DNA from: an uncultured Opitutia bacterium
GTDB taxonomy: Bacteria > Verrucomicrobiota > Verrucomicrobiia > Opitutales > Opitutaceae
Assembly (NCBI GenBank): GCA_937952235.1
Contig: CALFZM010000200.1
Coordinates: 1-56,976, forward strand
Reading direction: 5' to 3'
Length of the DNA stretch: 56,976 nucleotides
The position numbers were made by a program, and so were the translations under genes. Each line of letters starts with the position of its first letter. The first letter of the stretch is position 1. This document shows, piece after piece, positions 24,778 to 33,879 of the stretch. The notes under the pieces were generated by a model. That model was not told the origin of the DNA. It ran no database searches and saw only the letters and a list, made by a program, of their open reading frames with translations.

Positions 24778-26184
24778 ATGGCGTCTCCGCCCCGCCTCAT
24801 GCGATACCTGCTCTCCTGGACTCTGCTCGCGCTTTCAATGGGCCTTTCCCCGGCCGCCGCCGCGCCGCACGTCGTCGTGATCCTGGCCGACGACATGGGC
24901 TGGGCCGATCTCGGCGCCGATGGCTCGGGCATCGACACGCCGCACCTCGACCGGCTCGCGCAGGAGGGCGTGAAGCTCACGCGGTTCTACGCCTCCGCGC
25001 CGATGTGCTCGCCGACTCGGGCGGCGCTCCTCACCGGACGCTATCCGCACAGCGTCGGCATGCCGGAGCTGGCGAGCAAGGTGGCGCGGCCGCCGGTGCC
25101 GTTGCTGGCCCTCGCCCATGCCGCCGTGACGATTCCCGAGGCGCTCCGGCCCGCGGGCTACCGCAGCATCGCGGTGGGGAAATGGCATCTCGGCTTCACG
25201 CCGCGGGATTTTCCTTCGCACCACGGCTTCGACGAGTTCTGGGGCTCGCTGCTCGGCACGCCCGGCTTCTGGCAGCCCAGGGACACGTTTCACAACGACC
25301 GGCCGGTCGAGGTCGCACCTGGCGTGCACTATACGGACGCGCTGTCCGACCGGGCGGCCGGTTACGTGCAGGCGCATCCGGCGGGCGGACCGCCGCTCTT
25401 CCTCTACCTGGCCTACAACGCGCCGCACTATCCGCTCGAGGCGCCGGCGGCGCTCGTGAACAAGTACCGGCGCAAGTTTCCGGACCGCGGCTTTTTCGCC
25501 GTGTACGCGGCGATGGTCGAGCAGATGGACGCGGGCATCGGACGGGTCCTCCAGGCGCTCGAGGAACGCCGGATGGCGCGCGACACGCTGGTGGTGTTCA
25601 CCTCCGACAACGGCCCTTCGGCGGAACCCGTCGCGTACGGGCCCGAAGGCGCGGACTACTCCAACGGGCCGCTGCAGGGCTACAAGTTCTCCACCCACGA
25701 GGGCGGGATCCGGGTGCCGTTCCTCGCCCGCTGGCCGGGCCGGATCCCGGCGGGAACGCGCCACGACGCGCCCGCGATCACGATGGACCTGCTGCCGACC
25801 GTGCTGGCGGCGGCGGGGGTGACGCCCGCCGCCGGCCACGAGATCGACGGCGCCTCGATCCTGCCGCTGCTGACGCGCGGCGAACCGCCCCGGAGGGCGC
25901 AGCCGGCCTTGTATTGGGAGAACCAGCACAATGCGGCCGTGCTCGCGGGCGAGTGGAAGCTCGTGCATCCGTTTTACGGCACCCCGAGGCTGTACCGCGT
26001 GGCCGATGACATCGGCGAGGCCAACGATCTGGCCGCGCGGCATCCCGAGAAAGTGGCCGAGTTGCTCGCGCTCCACGCGGCGTGGAAGGAGCGCCATTAT
26101 CCGAACCCCGTCGCGCGCCAGCTCAAGAAATCGTCGTACATCTTTCCCGATCCCCCGCGGGGCCGCGCTCCCGCCTCGAAATGA
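24778..26184 (+). CDS. Type I sulfatase (arylsulfatase family)
   Basis: A protein of 468 residues with a signal peptide (MRYLLSWTLLALSMGLSPAAA; ATG at 24799 would start exactly there). Metal-site aspartates are in ILADDMGWADLG. The formylglycine motif is CSPTRAALLTGRYP, with Cys77 the residue to be oxidised (C-x-P-x-R). Also visible are AVGKWHLGF and TSDNGPSAEP. It should hydrolyse sulfate esters on a sugar or glycan in the periplasm or outside the cell. A formylglycine-generating enzyme is not in the window. It is convergent with the glycosidase-like gene, 31 bp away. Confidence 0.95.
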   Translation: MASPPRLMRYLLSWTLLALSMGLSPAAAAPHVVVILADDMGWADLGADGSGIDTPHLDRLAQEGVKLTRFYASAPMCSPTRAALLTGRYPHSVGMPELASKVARPPVPLLALAHAAVTIPEALRPAGYRSIAVGKWHLGFTPRDFPSHHGFDEFWGSLLGTPGFWQPRDTFHNDRPVEVAPGVHYTDALSDRAAGYVQAHPAGGPPLFLYLAYNAPHYPLEAPAALVNKYRRKFPDRGFFAVYAAMVEQMDAGIGRVLQALEERRMARDTLVVFTSDNGPSAEPVAYGPEGADYSNGPLQGYKFSTHEGGIRVPFLARWPGRIPAGTRHDAPAITMDLLPTVLAAAGVTPAAGHEIDGASILPLLTRGEPPRRAQPALYWENQHNAAVLAGEWKLVHPFYGTPRLYRVADDIGEANDLAARHPEKVAELLALHAAWKERHYPNPVARQLKKSSYIFPDPPRGRAPASK

Positions 26185-26215
26185 CGCGGGCGGTCCGCCG
26201 GCGGGTCGGGGCGGA

Positions 26216-27937
26216 TCAGGGACGCAGCCGCTGCAGCAGCAGGACCCAGTCTTCCATCGCGGGCGCCGGGCAGTCGGGTAAGATCATGGTCCCCCCGCCG
26301 CCCACGACGGTCCCGGCGGCGGCGAATTCCCCCTGACGCGGATCGAACCATCGCGCGGTCCAGTCACCCGCGGAAGAGGGCAGCGTGAGCGCGATTCGCC
26401 GCCCGCCATTGCCGCGCGGCAGATAAACGAGCACGGTGTCGTCGTCGGCCGCGGCGTGCGGGGGCGTGAGGTCGGAGGAGGACGGAGGCGGGACGGCGCG
26501 ATCGTCCGCCCGCAACCCGCCGCGAACCGGCGCCAGCCGCCACCAGGGCAGCGGGGCGAGAAGCCGGCGCACGGGCGCGAGCTGGCGGGAGCCGGGGAAC
26601 GCGAGGGCCTGCCGCCAGGGCACGGTCTCCCGGGTAAGCTTGCCCGGTTCACCGTTTGGATCATCGGGATCGTAGAACTGCCAGAGCCCCTGGGCGCCGT
26701 AGCCGTAGCCGGCGGCGCCGTTGAGGAAGGCGACCCAGGCCTGCCAGCGCGCATGATACGCGGCGTCGGGATCGTCCGCGGTCTCGTAGAAGGCCTCGGA
26801 GCAGAAGACCGGCAGCGGCGGGGCGAGGGCGCGGTCCGCCGCGAGCCGGAGCACGATGTTGGGCATGCGGTCGCGGCTCTGTCCGGTCTGCAGCCAATGA
26901 TGGTCGAGCCAGGGTTCGCCGTGAAAGGCGCGCGAGGACTGCTGGTGGTGCGGCGGCGGCCAGTTGAGTTGGGCGCTCGGGTGGATCGAGACCGGCCGGC
27001 CGTAAGGGTTGTGCTGCTGCATCGCCGCCCCGAGCGCCGAGAGATCCGCCGGAGTCCAGCCGCAATCCTTGAAAACGTATTGATACTCCCCGGCGACGCT
27101 CCAGAGCGCGTTGAAGGCGCCGTAACGGACCGCGCAATACGCGGTGGCGCGGAGTGCCGTCTCGAGGGTGAAGCGATTGCGCTTCGTCTTGCCCCACCAG
27201 GTGGTCGGCACGGCGGCGACCAGTCCGCGATCCCACAACGCGCGCATCCGCCGGTCGAGGGCGGCGAAGAACGCGGGCTCGAGCTGGGTCACGGCCTCGT
27301 CGGCGAAGGCCTTGCCGCCCTCGTTGCGATGTCCGGGCGCGTCGGGGTAGTCGCCGTAGCCGTGGAAGTACTGCAGCAGGACGGCGGTGAAGCCCTTGGC
27401 CTGGCGGTCGGCGAGGTACTGGAAGAACGGACCGTCTTCGCGCTCGCCAAGGCCGCAACGGGCGGTGCTGGCGGCCCAGAGCGTGTCGGCAAGGAGCAGA
27501 AAGGGAGTGCCGTCGGCGTACGAGAAATGACGCTCGCCCGGGCGGACGCGGACGGCACCCCGCAGATTCGGATTGTGGTCGAGTTCGGCGGCGCTGGCGG
27601 CCCGGGCGACGATCCGGCCGGAATGCCCGTCGAGACCGCGATCGCGCGAACGCGTGCGGTAGGTCCAGAGGCCGGGAGCCGGCGCCGCGAAGCGCACCAG
27701 CCAGCGGCTCCCGCCATCCCAGCAGCCTGCGACCGTCATGACAGCCTTGCTGTCGTCGGCGGTGAACTCGGCGGTGACCGGAAATTCCCACCAGGGGTGC
27801 GGCTCTGCCGCGTGAAAAACCAAGTCGACCGGCTCCCAGGCTCGGGTGGACCGAACCTCCTCCGCCGGCGCCGGGGCCGTCGCCAGCCACAGGACCATGG
27901 CGGCGACAGGCAAAGCGAAGCGGCGAACCCGAGGCAT
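26216..27937 (-). CDS. DUF5060/DUF4038 glycoside hydrolase-like protein (GH140-like)
   Basis: A protein of 573 residues with a signal peptide ending near APAEE. Residues ~30-110 are a DUF5060 beta-sandwich (WEFPVTAEFTA, SRWLVRFAAPAPGLWTYR). From ~125 runs an apiosidase-like TIM barrel of the DUF4038 type (HFSYADGTPFLLLADTLW). Candidate catalytic acids are in SVAGEYQY and VFCSEAFYE. A C-terminal sandwich follows (YLPRGNGGRRIALTL, WFDPRQGEF), as in the collagen-binding-like C-terminal domain. Relatives cleave apiose or other sugars from complex plant or algal glycans. It is the last gene of a minus-strand unit after a TonB receptor and a six-hairpin protein, 107 bp downstream of the latter. Confidence 0.82.
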   Translation of the reverse strand: MPRVRRFALPVAAMVLWLATAPAPAEEVRSTRAWEPVDLVFHAAEPHPWWEFPVTAEFTADDSKAVMTVAGCWDGGSRWLVRFAAPAPGLWTYRTRSRDRGLDGHSGRIVARAASAAELDHNPNLRGAVRVRPGERHFSYADGTPFLLLADTLWAASTARCGLGEREDGPFFQYLADRQAKGFTAVLLQYFHGYGDYPDAPGHRNEGGKAFADEAVTQLEPAFFAALDRRMRALWDRGLVAAVPTTWWGKTKRNRFTLETALRATAYCAVRYGAFNALWSVAGEYQYVFKDCGWTPADLSALGAAMQQHNPYGRPVSIHPSAQLNWPPPHHQQSSRAFHGEPWLDHHWLQTGQSRDRMPNIVLRLAADRALAPPLPVFCSEAFYETADDPDAAYHARWQAWVAFLNGAAGYGYGAQGLWQFYDPDDPNGEPGKLTRETVPWRQALAFPGSRQLAPVRRLLAPLPWWRLAPVRGGLRADDRAVPPPSSSDLTPPHAAADDDTVLVYLPRGNGGRRIALTLPSSAGDWTARWFDPRQGEFAAAGTVVGGGGTMILPDCPAPAMEDWVLLLQRLRP

Positions 27938-28044
27938 GACGCGCGCGGTGAGACGGAGTCGTGAGGCGGGAAGGCGCGGGCAGGTGAAGTCGAGCGGGCC
28001 CGGGGCGACTGGCCGCGGGCCGCTCGTCCCGGCGGACGATCGCG

Positions 28045-29625
28045 TCACCAGCCAAATCCCGCCAAGTCGTACTCCTCCCCGCGTTCGAGGTAGATCAGGG
28101 CGAGAAAGAGCAGGCCGATGCCGTCCACGGCGTCGCAGCGATCCTCCCCGGGATGCGACCGGAACATGCCCGTGCTGCGGTGGTGCAGGTGGCCCACCGC
28201 CTCGGCGGCCAGCGCTTTCGCCTGCTCGAAGTAGGCCGGCTCGCCGAGGGCGTGCGCGGCCCGGAGCAGGAACCGGATGCAGCGGCCGTATTGGTCGGCG
28301 TAGGCGCCCTGGCCGCCGTTCGCCGGCGTGCTCTGCCGGATGAAGGCGGCCCAGCGACGCACGCCTTCGAGGAACTGCGGCTCCCGCGTCCGCTGGTGGA
28401 GCGTCAGGGCCGCCTCGGCCATCGCCATCGGGTAGTTGTGGGTGGGGAAGAGCGGTTCCCATAGGTCGGCATATTCCCCCGGCTGGTAGATGGTCTCCGC
28501 GCCGTCCTTCGCGGTGCGCTCGGGCTTGCGCGGCGTGCCGTCGACGTAGCTGAGCTGGCCGAAATAGCGGCCGGTCTTCGCGTCGTAACCATATTTCAGG
28601 TACGCCGAGACCGCGGCGCGCGCCATGTCGGCGAACTCCTGCCGGCCCGTGTAGTCGGCGCTGCGCAGCAGGCAGTTGGCCCAGAGGCCGGATTCGGTGG
28701 TGGCGGCGTGAAAGTCCCAGCGCTGCTGCGGGCCGGACTGGTTCTGCAGCAGGCCGGTCTTCTCGCCGCGGTGAGCGAAGCTGTAGCGGGCCACTGCCAG
28801 CGCCCGCTCGACGAGCCAGGGGTCGCGATGACCGGTCTTCGCGCTCAGCCAGGCCAGCGACTCGCAGAGGACGCCGCCGGATTCGATGAACGGGTAGGTG
28901 CCGGGGAACTTCGGCTCCGGCGGGGTGGTGGCTTTGATGCTGGCGTGCCGGTCGAAGTACCCCGTCTTGGGATCGAGCACGTATTGCACGCCCATCGTGC
29001 GGATGCAGCGCTCGGTCGCCGCGGGCGAGATGCGCCAGAACAGGTCCCACGCCACGGGCAGCGGGCGGGTCTCGAAATGACTGCCGCTGAAGCCGACGAT
29101 CTGGTCGGTGAAGACGTCGTAGTAGAGGTGGTTGCCCCAGAGGAAGAGTCCGTTCGCCTCGGAGACGCAGAGCCGCAGGAAGTCCCGCAGGTAGCGTTCG
29201 GCGAACGCGGCGTACCGGCCGTCCCCGGTGAGCTGCGAAAGCTGGAGGGCCGCGATCACCGCCGGCTGTTCCCAATAGAGGTTGCTGCCGCGCGGCGCGT
29301 GGATTTCGCGGTAGGTGCGCTTGATGGCGGGATCGGGCCGCTCGGGCTGCCCGCCCCGCATGACGTCGACGGCGGCCAGCCACAGGTCGGTGGTTTTCGG
29401 GCCGTAGCGATCGGTGCCAACCTCCATCATGCGGTCGTAGTGCCGCCGGATGAGCGCCTGATAGCCCGCGGAGTCGTCGCGGAATCGCGCCCCGCCCGCG
29501 GCGGGTGGCGTCGCGGCGGCCGCGAGGCCGGCGGCGCTGCCGAGAATCAGGGCGAGGATCGCCGCGACGCGCGGGCGGCGGGTGCGGGCGGCGCGGACGG
29601 CGCGCGAGGGGAGGGGTGGCGGCAT
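28045..29625 (-). CDS. Secreted six-hairpin (alpha/alpha-barrel) glycan-active-like protein
   Basis: A protein of 526 residues; the N-terminus has a basic region and a hydrophobic segment (VAAILALILGSAAGLAAA) as export signal. The body is helical, with repeated aromatic/acidic patterns (NHLYYDVFTDQIVG, FDRHASIKATTPPEPKFPG, WDFHAATTESGLWANC, HNYPMAMAEAAL) like six-hairpin glycosidases, polysaccharide lyases and epimerases. No exact CAZy family is assigned. It begins only 3 bp after the stop of the TonB receptor gene, so they are co-transcribed; the partner is probably the glycan taken up by that receptor. Confidence 0.7.
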   Translation of the reverse strand: MPPPLPSRAVRAARTRRPRVAAILALILGSAAGLAAAATPPAAGGARFRDDSAGYQALIRRHYDRMMEVGTDRYGPKTTDLWLAAVDVMRGGQPERPDPAIKRTYREIHAPRGSNLYWEQPAVIAALQLSQLTGDGRYAAFAERYLRDFLRLCVSEANGLFLWGNHLYYDVFTDQIVGFSGSHFETRPLPVAWDLFWRISPAATERCIRTMGVQYVLDPKTGYFDRHASIKATTPPEPKFPGTYPFIESGGVLCESLAWLSAKTGHRDPWLVERALAVARYSFAHRGEKTGLLQNQSGPQQRWDFHAATTESGLWANCLLRSADYTGRQEFADMARAAVSAYLKYGYDAKTGRYFGQLSYVDGTPRKPERTAKDGAETIYQPGEYADLWEPLFPTHNYPMAMAEAALTLHQRTREPQFLEGVRRWAAFIRQSTPANGGQGAYADQYGRCIRFLLRAAHALGEPAYFEQAKALAAEAVGHLHHRSTGMFRSHPGEDRCDAVDGIGLLFLALIYLERGEEYDLAGFGW

Positions 29626-29628
29626 CGG

Positions 29629-32538
29629 TCAGTAGGCCACGGAGGCGGTCAGCGTGACTTTGCGCGGGGCATTCATGTAGGTCGCGACGCGGATCACACC
29701 GTCGGTGCTGCGCGGGCGGAAGACGACCTTGTTCACGTCGAAAAGATTGGCGACGTTCAACTGCAGGGTGGCGCGTGTTCTGCCCCAGAGCTTCACCGAG
29801 TGGAGCGCGAAGAGGTCGTTGTTCAGCCGGTCGGGATAGAAGAAGATCTTCCGCTTCCCCCCATCGGAGGCGTCCGTGTAGGCGTAGGTGCGAAAATCAA
29901 GCCGCAACGAGGACGACAGGCCCACCACCAGCCCGCGCAGCCGGCCCTCGGTGAACCGATAGCGGTTGATCACGCTGATGTTGTGCTCGGCGTAACCGAC
30001 GGTCGGCTCGCCGGCGCGGCGCACGACGAGGCTGTCGGCCGGCGGCGTGAACCCGAGTTGGTGGGAGCCGATGCCCAGGCCGGTGCGTCCGGTGCCGACG
30101 CCCGGCGTGCGGAGGAAGAGCGTGTCGGCGTTGAGGATCTGGCCGGAGACGGCGTCGAGGCTGGCGAAGTAGGGGCTGTTGCGATCCCGCAGCATGGCGA
30201 CGGAGAGCGGGATCATCGCCGAGTTCGGCACGGCGGGATTGGACGGCACCATGAGGGGCGACAGGGAGCCGCCGGCGGCCTTGACCGCCACGACCTGGGC
30301 GCCGGCGGAGGTCATGGTATTGAACTCGTCGTTGTAGAAGACCGGCAGGCGGACGTTCGTGCGCTCGCTGCCGTCGGCATTGGCGTAGTTGAGACGAATC
30401 TCCCAGTTGCGCGTGGCCTTGACCGAAAGGGAGGCGCCGAAGCCGTCGGCCGTCTTGCTGTAGAGATACGACCCGCCGCCGTTGCGGCCGTTGATGCCGT
30501 CGGGGTCGATGTCGTCGCGCAGGCTGCCCAGGCTGGCGGTGAAGTTGCGCGCTTCCGAGACGTAGTAGCTCGCGTTGCCGGAGAGGCGACCTTCCCAGAG
30601 GTCGAACTTGAGCCCGGCCTCGCGGCTCACGCCCTCGCCGGACGGGAGCGGCTGGTTGTAGATGTCGCGATCGCTGCTGAAGTTGATCTTGGCGTTGGTG
30701 GCGTAGTTGACGTAGCCCCGCAGCCCCTTCACCGGCGTGTCGAAGACGACCCCGGTGGTAAGGCTGTCGAAGTTGACCGGGCCATAGCCGACGAGGGTGT
30801 TGCGGCGGATGGTGTCGGCTTCCTCGAAGCGGGCGCCGACCATCGTGTCGATGCGACCGCGCCAGAAGCGGCTGAACAGGCTGAACCCGGCCCCGGTCTC
30901 GCGGGTGTCGTCGCGGTAGAACGCCGTGCTCGTGCTGGCGCCGTTGGCCCCGATCGGGCCGGAGACGCCGAGCGGGTTGGCCGCGGTGGCCGCGACGGCT
31001 CCCGGGTAGATGATGGGAAGGTACTTGTAGGTGCGCCCGTTGGGATGGTGGACGACATTCACGGGCCAGTCGCCGCCGCCGGTGAGGGCGGTGGGGAAGG
31101 CCTTCACCCACACCGCCGGCATCGCGTTGCGCCCCGACTCGGCGGTGGCGATCCGCGCGAAGTCCTGAATGACGCCGCCATTGCCATCGAGTTCGTAGAA
31201 GCGCATCGGCGTCTGGCTCTGCCACGACCAGACGTCCTGGACGAAGGCGTTCATGGCGTGGCTGCCCCAGCGGCCGAGGTTGCGTTGGTAGGCGACGGTG
31301 GCGCGATAGCCGCGGGAGCCCGCGCGCAGCCCATTGGGATTGTTGAACGTGGTATTGAGCGCCCAGGCGCGGCCGAGCTGGCCGTTCTCGTCCCGGTAGA
31401 GGTTGCCGGGAGCGTCGGGCGTGAAGACGGTCGAGGCGCTGGGCGAAAGTCCGTCGTTCTGCCGGGTGTCGTGAGCATAGGAAAGCTGGAACGCGAGCCG
31501 GTCGGTGAGGGCCGTCTCCAGGGTGACGGCGCGCACCTCGTGGGTGTAGTTGTCGCGCCGGTACACGCCGAACGCGGAATCGTTGGTGACCAGGCTCAGC
31601 GTGCCACCGGTGAGCTCGGTGACGCCCGGGACCGTCATCAGGTAGGCGAGGCTCTGGTTGTCGAGCAGCTCGCCGTTCGACATCCGTACCGCCGGGTTGG
31701 CGCGCAGGGTGCCGCCGTTGGCGAGCACGGCATTGCGCACCAGATGGCGGTATTCGGCCCGCAAGGTCACCCGCTTGAGCGGCTGGAGGGTGGTGGCGAG
31801 GTGAAGACCCTCGTTCTTGTGGCCCAGGATGGGGCGGAACAGCTTGGTCTCGCCCTTGACCGCGTTGACCCGCAGGGCGAGCAGGCGGGTGCCGATGTTG
31901 CCGTCGAACGTGTACCGTTCCGAGCCCTCCGAATCGAACTGGGCGCCGATCTTCGCGGAGATGCGGTTGAGGTAGGCGCGCTTCGCGGAGACGTTGACCA
32001 CGCCGCCGGCGTCACCGGAACCGAAGAGCAGCGAATTGGACCCCTGCAGGGCCTCGACGCGCTCGAGATCGAACGAATCGACGAGCGAGATCTCCGAGCG
32101 CAGGAACCCCTCGCGGCGCGGGTTGCTGATGGCGAGGCCCCGGCTGGTGAGGGCCTTGAAGTCGACGCGATCGCCTTCGAGCATGCCGCGCACGTTTTCG
32201 CTGCCGCCGGAGATGAGCGGCGGCCCGAGGCCGGCGACGTCCGAGAGCAGCGTGGTGGTGTCCACCACGGCGAGTTCGTCCATCATGCCCCGGTTGAAGA
32301 CCTTGGCGTCGAGCGGGGTGCGGTTGAGCGCGGTGTTGGTCCCGGTGATGGAGTTGGTGTTGGTGGCGTCGTAGGTGTCGCCGGCGTCCGCCACGACCTC
32401 GAAGGGCGTGAGCGTGACGGCGGCCTCCGGGACGGCCGGGCGGGTGCCGGCGGCGGGTGCCGGCGCGGCGGTCTGGGCGGAACCGGGCAGGGCGATCGCG
32501 AGCAGCGTGAGGAAGGAGGCGGACTGGGACAGGTTCAT
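29629..32538 (-). CDS. TonB-dependent outer-membrane receptor with TPFEV N-terminus
   Basis: A protein of 969 residues with a signal peptide ending in PGSAQ. LTPFEVVA (43-50) precedes the plug and is a motif seen in many verrucomicrobial receptors. The plug segment is FDLERVEALQGSNSLLFGSG-DAGGVVNVSAK, followed by a 22-strand-type barrel ending in an aromatic residue (TASVAY), the usual outer-membrane insertion signal. No carboxypeptidase-like leader domain is present. It should import a glycan fragment or metal complex. ATG 32538 was chosen for its signal peptide; upstream codons are not conserved. It leads a minus-strand operon with the six-hairpin and DUF4038 genes and is divergent from the GH29/LacI pair. 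Confidence 0.93.
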   Translation of the reverse strand: MNLSQSASFLTLLAIALPGSAQTAAPAPAAGTRPAVPEAAVTLTPFEVVADAGDTYDATNTNSITGTNTALNRTPLDAKVFNRGMMDELAVVDTTTLLSDVAGLGPPLISGGSENVRGMLEGDRVDFKALTSRGLAISNPRREGFLRSEISLVDSFDLERVEALQGSNSLLFGSGDAGGVVNVSAKRAYLNRISAKIGAQFDSEGSERYTFDGNIGTRLLALRVNAVKGETKLFRPILGHKNEGLHLATTLQPLKRVTLRAEYRHLVRNAVLANGGTLRANPAVRMSNGELLDNQSLAYLMTVPGVTELTGGTLSLVTNDSAFGVYRRDNYTHEVRAVTLETALTDRLAFQLSYAHDTRQNDGLSPSASTVFTPDAPGNLYRDENGQLGRAWALNTTFNNPNGLRAGSRGYRATVAYQRNLGRWGSHAMNAFVQDVWSWQSQTPMRFYELDGNGGVIQDFARIATAESGRNAMPAVWVKAFPTALTGGGDWPVNVVHHPNGRTYKYLPIIYPGAVAATAANPLGVSGPIGANGASTSTAFYRDDTRETGAGFSLFSRFWRGRIDTMVGARFEEADTIRRNTLVGYGPVNFDSLTTGVVFDTPVKGLRGYVNYATNAKINFSSDRDIYNQPLPSGEGVSREAGLKFDLWEGRLSGNASYYVSEARNFTASLGSLRDDIDPDGINGRNGGGSYLYSKTADGFGASLSVKATRNWEIRLNYANADGSERTNVRLPVFYNDEFNTMTSAGAQVVAVKAAGGSLSPLMVPSNPAVPNSAMIPLSVAMLRDRNSPYFASLDAVSGQILNADTLFLRTPGVGTGRTGLGIGSHQLGFTPPADSLVVRRAGEPTVGYAEHNISVINRYRFTEGRLRGLVVGLSSSLRLDFRTYAYTDASDGGKRKIFFYPDRLNNDLFALHSVKLWGRTRATLQLNVANLFDVNKVVFRPRSTDGVIRVATYMNAPRKVTLTASVAY

Positions 32539-32623
32539 GATGCCGTGGGGTCGGAGCGCGGCGCGAATGCGGCGTCCGGAGGCTCGTGAAAGCGCAGCCC
32601 GCGGAGCGCGGCAACGCGGCCCT

Positions 32624-32639
32624 TGCTCATCGTTGAGCA
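32624..32639. promoter_or_regulatory. Candidate LacI-type operator between TonB receptor and GH29 genes
   Basis: TGCTCATCGTTGAGCA is an inverted repeat matching at 14 of 16 positions with a central CG, the layout favoured by LacI-family repressors. It lies in the 192-bp divergent region shared by the receptor operon (minus) and the GH29-lacI pair (plus), and the lacI-type gene is 1.2 kb away. Binding is inferred, not shown. Confidence 0.4.
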
Positions 32640-32730
32640 CACGCGGAACGAGTGGACGGACCCTACGGGGAAGCGTGACGTGCGCGCTCCGGTTGGCCGC
32701 AGGGTTGACGGCGGGCGGCGGGGCGGCGGA

Positions 32731-33810
32731 ATGGGCCGCGTGCGATCAACCCGGCGCCACTTCCTCCGCGGCGGAGCGAGCCTGCTGGCGGGCCTGGTGG
32801 CCTGTCGGGCTCGTGCGGCGGAGGTTTCGCGACCGCCGGCGTATCTGCGGGGATATGAAGGCGCCGGGGTGCAAGGCGGACCGCGGGCGGCGGCCCTGGC
32901 GTGGTTTCGCGCCGCCCGGCTCGGGCTTTTCGTCCACTACAATTGCACCAGCCTGCTCCCCGGCGGAAAATTCGATCCGCTGCCCCCGGGCGTGACCTTC
33001 GCGGACCTGTGCGCGCGCTTCCGGGCCGAGCGCTTCGATGCGGAAGAGATCGCCGACCTCGCCGTCGCGGCCGGCGCGCGGTACCTCTGCTTCACGCCGT
33101 TTCACGGTGGCGGGCCTTACCTCTGGCGGACCCGTCATGGCCGGCCCTCTGCCGTGGACCTGCCGGCCGGCCGCGACCTCGTGGCGGAAATGACGGCAGC
33201 GTGCCACCGGCGGGGCCTGGGATATTTCCATTACGTGCACGTCTCGCTGGCGCAATCCCACGCCGCGGTGTGGCCGGCCAACCGCGCCATGCTGGAGGAA
33301 CTCGCGACGCGCTACGGGCCGGTCGCCGGCTGGTGGTTCGACACCTCGCAGCGCTTCCGCGAGTCGCCCCACCTGTACCCGCGCCTGGCGGAGACCTTCG
33401 CCCTGCTGCGGGCGTGGCAGCCGTTCAGCCTGATTTCGTTCTGCGAAGGGCCGACCGGCGCGGAGGATTACCTGACCTTCGAGCACCGTTACCGGCTCCT
33501 CGAGGGGGAACGGGCGATCACGCCGGAGCTGCTCGAGCGGCACCGGGGCAAGCCCGTCGAGATCTGCACGACCCTTCAGCTGGACCGCCCGGGCGGGGCC
33601 GGCACGCGCCAGTGGTTCCACGTCGAGCGCGCCTACCGCCGCACCGTCGACGAAGCCTGGGCCGAACTGCGACGCGCGCGGAGCCACGGGGCGAACCTGC
33701 TGCTCAACACCGCGCCGCGCGGCGATGGCTCCCTCCATGCCGCCGACGCGGCGACCCTGCGCGGGCTCGGGGCCCGGTTGCGGCGCGAGGGTTTCCCGGC
33801 AGCCGGATGA
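32731..33810 (+). CDS. GH29-like alpha-L-fucosidase, Tat-exported
   Basis: A protein of 359 residues. The twin-arginine signal STRRHFLRGGASLLAGLVAC starts near residue 6, so ATG 32731 was chosen. The catalytic barrel follows: LAWFRAARLGLFVHY, GARYLCFTPFHGGG, GLGYFHYVHVSL, and the expected nucleophile aspartate in GWWFDTSQ (Asp204). LLLNTAPRGDGSLH at the end matches the LLxNxxPxxDG pattern of GH29. It is shorter than typical GH29 enzymes (~450+), with no C-terminal beta domain. It should remove fucose or a related 6-deoxysugar outside the cytosol. It is followed after 69 bp by a LacI-type regulator. Confidence 0.83.
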   Translation: MGRVRSTRRHFLRGGASLLAGLVACRARAAEVSRPPAYLRGYEGAGVQGGPRAAALAWFRAARLGLFVHYNCTSLLPGGKFDPLPPGVTFADLCARFRAERFDAEEIADLAVAAGARYLCFTPFHGGGPYLWRTRHGRPSAVDLPAGRDLVAEMTAACHRRGLGYFHYVHVSLAQSHAAVWPANRAMLEELATRYGPVAGWWFDTSQRFRESPHLYPRLAETFALLRAWQPFSLISFCEGPTGAEDYLTFEHRYRLLEGERAITPELLERHRGKPVEICTTLQLDRPGGAGTRQWFHVERAYRRTVDEAWAELRRARSHGANLLLNTAPRGDGSLHAADAATLRGLGARLRREGFPAAG

Positions 33811-33879
33811 GCTCGCGGCGGGCGGGTTGGCGACGCTCGCAGGTTGCCGGGAGCGGAGCGGGGCGTCACGTTGCCCGCG

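Noticed and set aside
28708..32589. A 1293-residue plus-strand frame
   Set aside because: Antisense to the six-hairpin and TonB receptor genes, which have signal peptides and conserved motifs; the frame has none.
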